Assembly (NCBI RefSeq): GCF_910589235.1
Contig: NC_060955.1
Span: 13,164,837-13,228,836 of the forward strand
From: Vespa crabro
Taxonomy: Eukaryota; Arthropoda; Insecta; Hymenoptera; Vespidae
Direction of reading: 5' to 3'
Length of the DNA: 64,000 nucleotides
Shown here: positions 13,709 through 24,848 of the stretch, piece by piece
Layout of the letters: every line of letters starts with the position of its first letter
Numbering within the stretch: position 1 is the stretch's first letter
Position numbers and translations under genes: made by a program
The notes under the pieces: model-generated
Told to the model about the DNA's origin: nothing
The model's input: the letters and a program-made list of their open reading frames with translations, nothing else
The model's database searches: none

Positions 13709-16356
13709 AAATACGAAATTTGAAATCTCAATCAATATCAATGCTATTATATTCTGTCGACGCAGAATACACAATGGAACAAGAACATAAGTTTGTCACT
13801 ATGTGTAAATTCGAGTTTCAACATGAATATTGTAGAAAAATGAGATCGACACATGCGAATTTCGTTAATTGCAGAAACTTAATCGTGAAAGCATTGAACT
13901 AACACGTACCACAGCTTGAGAATTGTTTCCAATCGATTCGGACATTGTTTTTCTGAAGATCAAACATCTATTTTATATTGGAATCGACGTTTTAACCTTG
14001 TTTCTTATCGTATATACGTTTTTTCGTTCATAATTGCGTACCATCGAAATACGAAATAATGAAATCTCATTCAAATTCAATTAGTTTATATTCTGTCGAC
14101 GCAGAATAAAGATTACAACAAGAATATATCTGCCTGACTGTGTGTAAATAGAAGTTTTAACATGAAAATTGTCGAAAAATGAGATCGACAAATGCGAATT
14201 TTGTTAAATGCTGAGATAAAATCGTGAACACATTGAAATTACTCGTACCACAGCTTCAGAAATGTTTCCAATCTATTCGGACATTGTATTTCTGAAGATC
14301 AAACATCCATTTTATCTTGGAATCGACGTTATAACCTTGTTTCATATGATGTATACGATTATTAGCTCATAAAGAAGTATCATCGAAATACGAAATTTCA
14401 AATCTCAATCAATATCAATGCTTTTATATTCTATCGACGCAGAATATACAATGGAACAAGAACATAAGTTTGTCACTATGTGTAAATACGAGTTTTAACA
14501 TGAATATTGTCGAAAATTGAGATCGACACATGCGAATTTCTTTAATTGCAGAGATGTAATCGTGAAATCATAAAACTTACTCGTACCACAGCTTGAGAAA
14601 TGTTTCCAATCTATACGGACATTGTATTTCTGTAGATCAAACATTCATTTTATCTTGGAATCGACGTTATAACCTTGTTTCATATTTTATATACGATTAT
14701 TAGCTCATAAAGAAGTATCATCGAATTACGAAATTTGAAATCTCAATCAATATCAATGCTATTATATTCTATCGACGCAGAATATACAATGGATCAAGAT
14801 CATAAGTTTGTCACTATGTGTAAATACGAGTTTCAACATGAATATTGTAGAAAAATGAGATCGACACATGCGAATTTCGTTAATTGCTGAGATTTAATCG
14901 TGAAAGCATTGAACTAACTCGTACCACAGCTTGAGAATTGTTTCCAATCGATTCGGACATTGTATTTCTGAAGATCAAACATCTATTTTATATTGGAATC
15001 GACGTTTTAACCTTGTTTCTTATCGTATATACGTTTTTTCGTTCATAATGGCGTACCATCGAAATACGAAATAATGAAATCTCATTCAAATTCAATTCGT
15101 TTATATTCTGTCGACGCAGAATAAAGATTACAACAAGAATATATCTGCCTGACTGTGTGTAAATAGAAGTTTTAACATGAAAATTGTCGAAAAATGAGAT
15201 TGACAAATGCGAATTTTGTTAAATGCTGAGATAAAATCGTGAACACATTGAAATTACTCGTACCACAGCTTCAGAAATGTTTCCAATCTATTCGGACAAT
15301 GTATTTCTGAAGATCAAACATCCATTTTATCTTGGAATCGACGTTATAACCTTGTTTCATATGTTGTATACGATTATTAGCTCATAAAGAAGTATCATCG
15401 AAATACGAAATTTCAAATCTCAATCAATATCAATGCTTTTATATTCTATCGACGCAGAATATACAATGGAACAAGAACATAAGTTTGTCACTATGTGTAA
15501 ATACGAGTTTTAACATGAATATTGTCGAAAATTGAGATCGACACATGCGAATTTCTTTAATTGCAGAGATGTAATCGTGAAATCATTGAACTTACTCGTA
15601 CCACAACTTGAGAAATGTTTCCAATCTATTCGGACATTGTATTTCTGAAGATCAAACATCCATTTTATCTTGGAATCGACGTTATAACCTTGTTTCATAT
15701 TTTATATACGATTATTAGCTCATAAAGAAGTATCATCGAAATACGAAATTTGAAATCTCAATCAAAATCAATGCTATTATATTCTATCGACGCAGAATAT
15801 ACAATGGAACAAGATCATAAGTTTGTCACTATGTGTAAATACGAGTTTCAACATGAATATTGTAGAAAAATGAGATCGACACATGCGAATTTCGTTAATT
15901 GCTGAGATTTAATCGTGAAAATATTGAACTAACTCGTACCACAGCTTGAGAATTGTTTCCAATCGATTCGGACATTGTATTTCTGAAGATCAAACATCTA
16001 TTTTATCTTGGAATCGACGTTTTAACCTTGTGTCTTATCGTATATACGTTTTTTCGTTCATAATGGCGTACCATCGAAATACGAAATAATGAAATCTCAT
16101 TCAAATTCAATTAGTTTATATTCTGTCGACGCATAATAAAGATTACAACAAGAATATATCTTCCTGACTGTGTGTAAATAGAAGTTTTAACATGAAAATT
16201 GTCGAAAAATGAGATCGACAAATGCGAATTTTGTTAAATGCTGAGATAAAATCGTGAACACATTGAAATTACTCGTACCACAGCTTCAGAAATGTTTCCA
16301 ATCTATTCGGACATTGTATTTCTGAAGATCAAACATCCATTTTATCTTGGAATCGA
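13709..16356 (+). repeat. Second copy of the ~2.65-kb multi-monomer unit
   Basis: Partner of 10,325-12,972 at offset 3,384 bp. The two copies are separated by one dimer-length insertion that is itself duplicated: ~12,600-13,250 and ~13,277-13,920 match at offset 677 and share 'attaactcataaag', a variant otherwise seen near 44.24 kb. The arrangement suggests that dimer-scale and ten-monomer-scale exchanges both acted here. Confidence 0.8.
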
Positions 16357-18299
16357 CGTTTTAACCTTGTTTCATATGTTGTATACGATTATTTGCTCAT
16401 AAAGAAGTATCATCGAAATACGAAATTTCAAATCTCAATCGATATCAATGCTTTTATATTCTATCGACGCAGAATATACAATGGAACAAGAACATAAGTT
16501 TGTCACTATGTGTAAATACGAGTTTTAACATGAATATTGTCGAAAATTGAGATCGACACATGCGAATTTCTTTAATTGCAGAGATGTAATCGTGAAATCA
16601 TTGAACTTACTCGTACCACAGCTTGAGAAATGTTTCCAATCTATTCGGACATTGTATTTCTGAAGATCAAACATCCATTTTATCTTGGAATCGACGTTAT
16701 AACCTTGTTTCATATTTTATATACGATTATTATCTCATAAAGAAGTATCATCGAAATACGAAATTTGAAATCTCAATCAATATCAATGCTATTATATTTT
16801 GTCGACGCAGAATACACAATGGAACAAGAACATAAGTTTGTCACAATGTGTAAATACGAGTTTTAACATGAATATTGTCGAAAATTGAGATCGACACATG
16901 CGAATTTCTTTAATTGCAGAGATGTAATCGTGAAATCATTGAACTTACTCGTACCACAGCTTGAGAAATGTTTCCAATCTATTCGGACATTGTATTTCTG
17001 AAGATCAAACATCCATTTTATCTTGGAATCGACGTTATAACCTTGTTTCATATTTTATATACGATTATTATCTCATAAAGAAGTATCATCGAAATACGAA
17101 ATTTGAAATCTCAATCAATATCAATGCTATTATATTCTATCGACGCAGAATATACAATGGAACAAGATCATAAGTTTGTCACTATGTGTAAATACGAGTT
17201 TCAACATGAATATTGTAGAAAAATGAGATCGACACATGCGAATTTCGTTAATTGCTGAGATTTAATCGTAAAAGCATTGAACTAACTCGTACCACAGCTT
17301 GAGAATTGTTTCCAATCGATTCGGACATTGTATTTCTGAAGATCAAACATCTATTTTATCTTGGAATCGACGTTTTAACCTTGTGTCTTATCGTATATAC
17401 GTTTTTTCGTTCATAATGGCGTACCATCGAAATACGAAATAATGAAATCTCATTCAAATTCAATTAGTTTATATTCTGTCGACGCATAATAAAGATTACA
17501 ACAAGAATATATCTTCCTGACTGTGTGTAAATAGAAGTTTTAACATGAAAATTGTCGAAAAATGAGATCGACAAATGCGAATTTTGTTAAATGCTGAGAT
17601 AAAATCGTGAACACATTGAAATTACTCGTACCACAGCTTCAGAAATGTTTCCAATCTATTCGGACATTGTATTTCTGAAGATCAAACATCCATTTTATCT
17701 TGGAATCGACGTTTTAACCTTGTTTCATATGTTGTATACGATTATTAGCTCATAAAGAAGTATCATCGAAATACGAAATTTCAAATCTCAATCAATATCA
17801 ATGCTTTTATATTCTATCGACGCAGAATATACAATGGAACAAGAACATAAGTTTGTCACTATGTGTAAATACGAGTTTTAACATGAATATTGTCGAAAAT
17901 TGAGATCGACACATGCGAATTTCTTTAATTGCAGAGATGTAATCGTGAAATCATTGAACTTACTCGTACCACAGCTTGAGAAATGTTTCCAATCTATTCG
18001 GACATTGTATTTCTGAAGATCAAACATCCATTTTATCTTGGAATCGACGTTATAACCTTGTTTCATATTTTATATACGATTATTATCTCATAAAGAAGTA
18101 TCATCGAAATACGAAATTTGAAATCTCAATCAATATCAATGCTATTATATTCTGTCGACGCAGAATACACAATGGAACAAGAACATAAGTTTGTCACTAT
18201 GTGTAAATTCGAGTTTCAACATGAATATTGTAGAAAAATGAGATCGACACATGCGAATTTCGTTAATTGCAGAAATTTAATCGTGAAAGCATTGAACTA

Positions 18300-18640
18300 A
18301 CACGTACCACAGCTTGAGAATTGTTTCCAATCGATTCGGACATTGTATTTCTGAAGATCAAACATCCATTTTATCTTGGAATCGACGTTATAACCTTGTT
18401 TCATATTTTATATACGATTATTAGCTCATAAAGAAGTATCATCGAAATACGAAATTTGAAATCTCAATCAATATCAATGCTATTATATTCTATCGACGCA
18501 GAATATACAATGGAACAAGATCATAAGTTTGTCACTATGTGTAAATACGAGTTTCAACATGAATATTGTAGAAAAATGAGATCGACACATGCGAATTTCG
18601 TTAATTGCTGAGATTTAATCGTGAAAATATTGAACTAACT
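18300..18640 (+). repeat. Hybrid monomer: alpha 5' part, gamma-like 3' part
   Basis: The monomer begins like alpha ('cacgtaccacagcttgagaattg', 'aatcgattcgg') and then becomes gamma-like ('catccattttatcttgg', 'gacgttataacc', 'catattttatatacg'). The switch lies in shared sequence around 'gaagatcaaacatc' (18,350-18,368). A second copy of the same hybrid begins at about 47,168. It is the expected product of unequal exchange between an alpha and a beta or gamma monomer in register. Confidence 0.8.
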
Positions 18641-21600
18641 CGTACAACAGCTTGAGAATTGTTTCCAATCGATTCGGACATTGTATTTCTGAATATCAAA
18701 CATCTATTTTATCTTGGAATCGACGTTTTAACCTTGTGTCTTATCGTATATACGTTTTTTCGTTCATAATGGCGTACCATCGAAATACGAAATAATGAAA
18801 TCTCATTCAAATTCAATTAGTTTATATTCTGTCGACGCATAATAAAGATTACAACAAGAATATATCTTCCTGACTGTGTGTAAATAGAAGTTTTAACATG
18901 AAAATTTTCGAAAAATGAGATCGACAAATGCGAATTTTGTTAAATGCTGAGATAAAATCGTGAACACATTGAAATTACTCGTACCACAGCTTCAGAAATG
19001 TTTCCAATCTATTCGGACATTGTATTTCTGAAGATCAAACATCCATTTTATCTTGGAATCGACGTTTTAACCTTGTTTCATAAGTTGTATACGATTATTA
19101 GCTCATAAAGAAGTATCATCGAAATACGAAATTTCAAATCTCAATCGATATCAATGCTTTTATATTCTATCGACGCAGAATATACAATGGAACAAGAACA
19201 TAAGTTTGTCACTATGTGTAAATACGAGTTTTAACATGAATATTGTCGAAAATTGAGATCGACACATGCGAATTTCGTTAATTGCAGAGATTTAATCGTG
19301 AAAGCATTGAACTAACACGTACGACAGCTTGAGAATTGTTTCCAATCGATTCGGACATTGTATTTCTGAAGATCATACATCTATTTTATATTGGAATCGA
19401 CGTTTTAGCCTTGTTTCTTATCGTATATACGTTTTTTCGTTCATAATGGCGTACCATCGAAATACGAAATAATGAAATCTCATTCAAATTCAATTAGTTT
19501 ATATTCTGTCGATGCATAATAAAGATTACAACAAGAATATATCTGCCTGACTGTGTGTAAATAGAAGTTTTAACATGAAAATTGTCGAAAAATGAGATCG
19601 ACAAATGCGAATTTTGTTAAATGCTGAGATAAAATCGTGAACACATTGAAATTACTCGTACCACAGCTTCAGAAATGATTCCAATCTATTCGGACAATGT
19701 ATTTCTGAAGATCAAACATCCATTTTATCTTGGAATCGACGTTATAACCTTGTTTCATATGTTGTATACGATTATTAGCTCATAAAGAAGTATCATCGAA
19801 ATACGAAATTTCAAATCTCAATCAATATCAATGCTTTTATATTCTATCGACGCAGAATATACAATGGAACAAGAACATAAGTTTGTCACTATGTGTAAAT
19901 ACGAGTTTTAACATGAATATTGTCGAAAATTGAGATCGACACATGCGAATTTCTTTAATTGCAGAGATGTAATCGTGAAATCATTGAACTTACTCGTACC
20001 ACAGCTTGAGAAATGTTTCCAATCTATTCGGACATTGTATTTCTTAAGATCAAACATCCATTTTATCTTGGAATCGACGTTATAACCTTGTTTCATATTT
20101 TATATACGATTATTAGCTCATAAAGAAGTATCATCGAAATACGAAATTTGAAATCTCAATCAATATCAATGCTATTATATTCTGTCGACGCAGAATACAC
20201 AATGGAACAAGAACATAAGTTTGTCACTATGTGTAAATTCGAGTTTCAACATGAATATTGTAGAAAAATGAGATCGACACATGCGAATTTCGTTAATTGC
20301 AGAAATTTAATCGTGAAAGCATTGAACTAACACGTACCACAGCTTGAGAATTGTTTCCAATCGATTCGGACATTGTATTTCTGAAGATCAAACATCTATT
20401 TTATATTGGAATCGACGTTTTAACCTTGTTTCTTATCGTATATACGTTTTTTCGTTCATAATTGCGTACCATCGAAATACGAAATAATGAAATCTCATTC
20501 AAATTCAATTAGTTTATATTCTGTCGACGCAGAATAAAGATTACAACAAGAATATATCTGCCTGACTGTGTGTAAATAGAAGTTTTAACATGAAAATTGT
20601 CGAAAAATGAGATCGACAAGTGCGAATTTTGTTAAATGCTGAGATAAAATCGTGAACACATTGAAATTACTCGTACCACAGCTTCAGAAATGTTTCCAAT
20701 CTATTCGGACAATGTATTTCTGAAGATCAAACATCCTTTTATCTTGGAATCGACGTTATAACCTTGTTTCATATGATGTATACGATTATTAGCTCATAAA
20801 GAAGTATCATCGAAATACGAAATTTCAAATCTCAATCAATATCAATGCTTTTATATTCTATCGACGCAGAATATACAATGGAACAATATCATAAGTTTGT
20901 CACTATGTGTAAATACGAGTTTCAACATGAATATTGTAGAAAAATGAGATCGACACATGCGAATTTCGTTAATTGCTGAGATTTAATCGTGAAAGCATTG
21001 AACTAACTCGTACCACAGCCTGAGAATTGTTTCCAATCGATTCGGACATTGTATTTCTGAAGATCAAACATCTATTTTATCTTGGAATCGACGTTTTAAC
21101 CTTGTGTCTTATCGTATATACGTTTTTTCGTTCATAATGGCGTACCATCGAAATACGAAATAATGAAATCTCATTCAAATTCAATTAGTTTATATTCTGT
21201 CGACGCATAATAAAGATTACAACAAGAATATATCTGCCTGACTGTGTGTAAATAGAAGTTTTAACATGAAAATTGTCGAAAAATGAGATCGACAAATGCG
21301 AATTTTGTTAAATGCTGAGATAAAATCGTGAACACATTGAAATTACTCGTACCACAGCTTCAGAAATGTTTCCAATCTATTCGGACAATGTATTTCTGAA
21401 GATCAAACATCCATTTTATCTTGGAATCGACGTTATAACCTTGTTTCATATGTTGTATACGATTATTAGCTCATAAAGAAGTATCATCGAAATACGAAAT
21501 TTCAAATCTCAATCAATATCAATGCTTTTATATTCTATCGACGCAGAATATACAATGGAACAAGAACATAAGTTTGTCACTATGTGTAAATACGAGTTTT

Positions 21601-24547
21601 AACATGAATATTGTCGAAAATTAAGATCGACACATGCGAATTTCTTTAATTGCAGAGATGTAATCGTGAAATCATTGAACTTACTCGTACCACAGCTTGA
21701 GAAATGTTTCCAATCTATTCGGACATTGTATTTCTTAAGATCAAACATCCATTTTATCTTGGAATCGACGTTATAACCTTGTTTCATATTTTATATACGA
21801 TTATTAGCTCATAAAGAAGTATCATCGAAATACGAAATTTGAAATCTCAATCAATATCAATGCTATTATATTCTGTCGACGCAGAATACACAATGGAACA
21901 AGAACATAAGTTTGTCACTATGTGTAAATTCGAGTTTCAACATGAATATTGTAGAAAAATGAGATCGACACATGCGAATTTCGTTAATTGCAGAAATTTA
22001 ATCGTGAAAGCATTGAACTAACACGTACCACAGCTTGAGAATTGTTTCCAATCGATTCGGACATTGTATTTCTGAAGATCAAACATCTATTTTATATTGG
22101 AATCGACGTTTTAACCTTGTTTCTTATCGTATATACGTTTTTTCGTTCATAATTGCGTACCATCGAAATACGAAATAATGAAATCTCATTCAAATTCAAT
22201 TAGTTTATATTCTGTCGACGCAGAATAAAGATTACAACAAGAATATATCTGCCTGACTGTGTGTAAATAGAAGTTTTAACATGAAAATTGTCGAAAAATG
22301 AGATCGACAAATGCGAATTTTGTTAAATGCTGAGATAAAATCGTAAACACATTGAAATTACTCGTACCACAGCTTCAGAAATGTTTCCAAACTATTCGGA
22401 CATTGTATTTCTGAAGATCAAACATCCATTTTATCTTGGAATCGACGTTATAACCTTGTTTCATATGATGTATACGATTATTAGCTCATAAAGAAGTATC
22501 ATCGAAATACGAAATTTCAAATCTCAATCAATATCAATGCTTTTATATTCTATCGACGCAGAATATACAATGGAACAAGATCATAAGTTTGTCACTATGT
22601 GTAAATACGAGTTTCAACATGAATATTGTAGAAAAATGAGATCGACACATGCGAATTTCGTTAATTGCTGAGATCTAATCGTGAAAGCATTGAACTAACT
22701 CGTACCACAGCCTGAGAATTGTTTCCAATCGATTCGGACATTGTATTTCTGAAGATCAAACATCTATTTTATCTTGGAATCGACGTTTTAACCTTGTGTC
22801 TTATCGTATATACGTTTTTTCGTTCATAATGGCGTACCATCGAAATACGAAATAATGAAATCTCATTCAAATTCAATTAGTTTATATTCTGTCGACGCAT
22901 AATAAAGATTACAACAAGAATATATCTGCCTGACTGTGTGTAAATAGAAGTTTTAACATGAAAATTGTCGAAAAATGAGATCGGCAAATGCGAATTTTGT
23001 TAAATGCTGAGATAAAATCGTGAACACATTGAAATTACTCGTACCACAGCTTGAGAAATGTTTCCAATCTATTCGGACATTGTATTTTTGTAGATCAATC
23101 ATTCATTTTATCTTGGAATCGACGTTATAACCTTGTTTCATATTTTATATACGATTATTAGCTCATAAAGAAGTATCATCGAATTACGAAATTTGAAATC
23201 TCAATCAATATCAATGCTATTATATTCTATCGACGCAGAATATACAATGGATCAAGATCATAAGTTTGTCACTATGTGTAAATACGAGTTTCAACATGAA
23301 TATTGTAGAAAAATGAGATCGACACATGCGAATTTCGTTAATTGCTGAGATTTAATCGTGAAAATATTGAACTAACTCGTACCACAGCTTGAGAATTGTT
23401 TCCAATCGATTCGGACATTGTATTTCTGAAGATCAAACATCTATTTTATCTTGGAATCGACGTTTTAACCTTGTGTCTTATCGTATATACGTTTTTTCGT
23501 TCATAATGGCGTACCATCGAAATACGAAATAATGAAATCTCATTCAAATTCAATTAGTTTATATTCTGTCGACGCATAATAAAGATTACAACAAGAATAT
23601 ATCTGCCTGACTGTGTGTAAATAGAAGTTTTAACATGAAAATTGTCGAAAAATGAGATCGACAAATGCGAATTTTGTTAAATGCTGAGATAAAATCGTGA
23701 ACACATTGAAATTACTCGTACCACAGCTTCAGAAATGTTTCCAATCTATTCGGACATTGTATTTCTGAAGATCAAACATCCATTTTATCTTGGAATCGAC
23801 GTTATAACCTTGTTTCATATGATGTATACGATTATTAGCTCATCAAGAAGTATCATCGAAATACGAAATTTCAAATCTCAATCAATATCAATGCTTTTAT
23901 ATTCTATCGACGCAGAATATACAATGGAACAAGAACATAAGTTTGTCACTATGTGTAAATACGAGTTTTAACATGAATATTGTTGAAAATTGAGATCGAC
24001 ACATGCGAATTTCTTTAATTGCAGAGATGTAATCGTGAAATCATAAAACTTACTCGTACCACAGCTTGAGAAATGTTTCCAATCTATACGGACATTGTAT
24101 TTCTGTAGATCAAACATTCATTTTATCTTGGAATCGACGTTATAACCTTGTTTCATATTTTATATACGATTATTAGCTCATAAAGAAGTATCATCGAATT
24201 ACGAAATTTGAAATCTCAACCAATATCAATGCTATTATATTCTATCGACGCAGAATATACAATGGAACAAGATCATAAGTTTGTCACTATGTGTAAATAC
24301 GAGTTTCAACATGAATATTGTAGAAAAATGAGATCGACACATGCGAATTTCGTTAATTGCTGAGATTTAATCGTGAAAGCATTGAACTAACTCGTACCAC
24401 AGCCTGAGAATTGTTTCCAATCGATTCGGACATTGTATTTCTGAAGATCAAACATCTATTTTATCTTGGAATCGACGTTTTAACCTTGTGTCTTATCGTA
24501 TATACGTTTTTTCGTTCATAATGGCGTACCATCGAAATACGAAATAA

Positions 24548-24569
24548 TGAAATCTCATTCAAATTCAAT
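24548..24569 (+). other. A-to-B family junction (first)
   Basis: An alpha monomer that starts with family A markers ('ataatggcgtacc', 'cgaaataatg') continues after the shared 'aaatctcattcaaattcaat' with the B4 markers 'gagtttatattctctcgacg' and 'gaatataacatg'. The breakpoint must lie in the shared tract. Monomer phase is kept: the 'cgttcat/cgctcat' landmark moves from 24513 to 24853, 340 bp. The junction joins an alpha to its homologous alpha-like B4 monomer, which points to homeologous recombination rather than random ligation. Confidence 0.85.
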
Positions 24570-24651
24570 GAGTTTATATTCTCTCGACGCAGATTAAAGA
24601 ATATAACATGAATATAACATTTTTACTATGTTTAGAAACTCGTTTTCATAT

Positions 24652-24666
24652 GATAATTATCGATAA
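24652..24666. other. Overlapping palindromes in the B monomer tail (first copy)
   Basis: GATAATTATC at 24,652-24,661 is a perfect 10-bp palindrome present in most B monomers after 'catat' or 'cataa'. In monomers with 'cgataaactt' a second one, TTATCGATAA (24,657-24,666), overlaps it. Family A lacks both; the homologous place there reads 'gaatattgtcgaaaa'. This is therefore a B-specific sequence feature. Confidence 0.7.
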
Positions 24667-24834
24667 ACTTATTCGATAAAGCGAATTTCGATATAAGCGA
24701 AATTAAAATCGTGAATTCTTTAATAATACTTGTGCCACAATTTGACAATGGTTACCAGTCAATTCATAACATTGCATTTCATAAGAACAAGCAACTGTTT
24801 TATATTGAAATCAAAGTTTTTAACATTGTTTCAT

Positions 24835-24848
24835 ATCGTATATACGAT
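24835..24848. other. 14-bp perfect palindrome in B monomers (first copy)
   Basis: ATCGTATATACGAT is its own reverse complement. It recurs about once per monomer in many family B copies, just before 'ttttcgctcat'. Some lineages have lost it: 'gtatctacgat' in B1, 'gtatatgcgat' in parts of 28-32 kb, and 'gtatatacaat' in B4. Alpha monomers of family A keep only the inner 10 bp (CGTATATACG, first at 138-147). It could be a dimeric protein site or a cruciform-prone dyad; no function is shown. Confidence 0.75.

Larger units (their letters stand above)
1..24560 (+). repeat. Satellite block A (family A, ~338-bp monomers)
   Basis: A continuous head-to-tail array of about 72 monomers. Starting monomers at the conserved 'taccacagctt' gives starts at 36, 375, 713, 1052, 1390 and 1728, so lengths are 339, 338, 339, 338 and 338. 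Three monomer classes recur. Alpha has 'cttgagaattg', 'cgttcataa' and 'aataatgaaatctc'. Beta has 'cttcagaaatg'. Gamma has 'cttgagaaatg' and 'attagctcataaagaag'. The alpha landmark 'cgttcataa' occurs 25 times, at intervals of 676/677, 1,015, 1,353 or 1,691 bp, which are exact multiples of the monomer. No inverted copy and no interrupting unique sequence was seen. The organism and satellite name are not recognised. A centromeric or pericentromeric location is inferred from array size and homogeneity. Confidence 0.96.
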
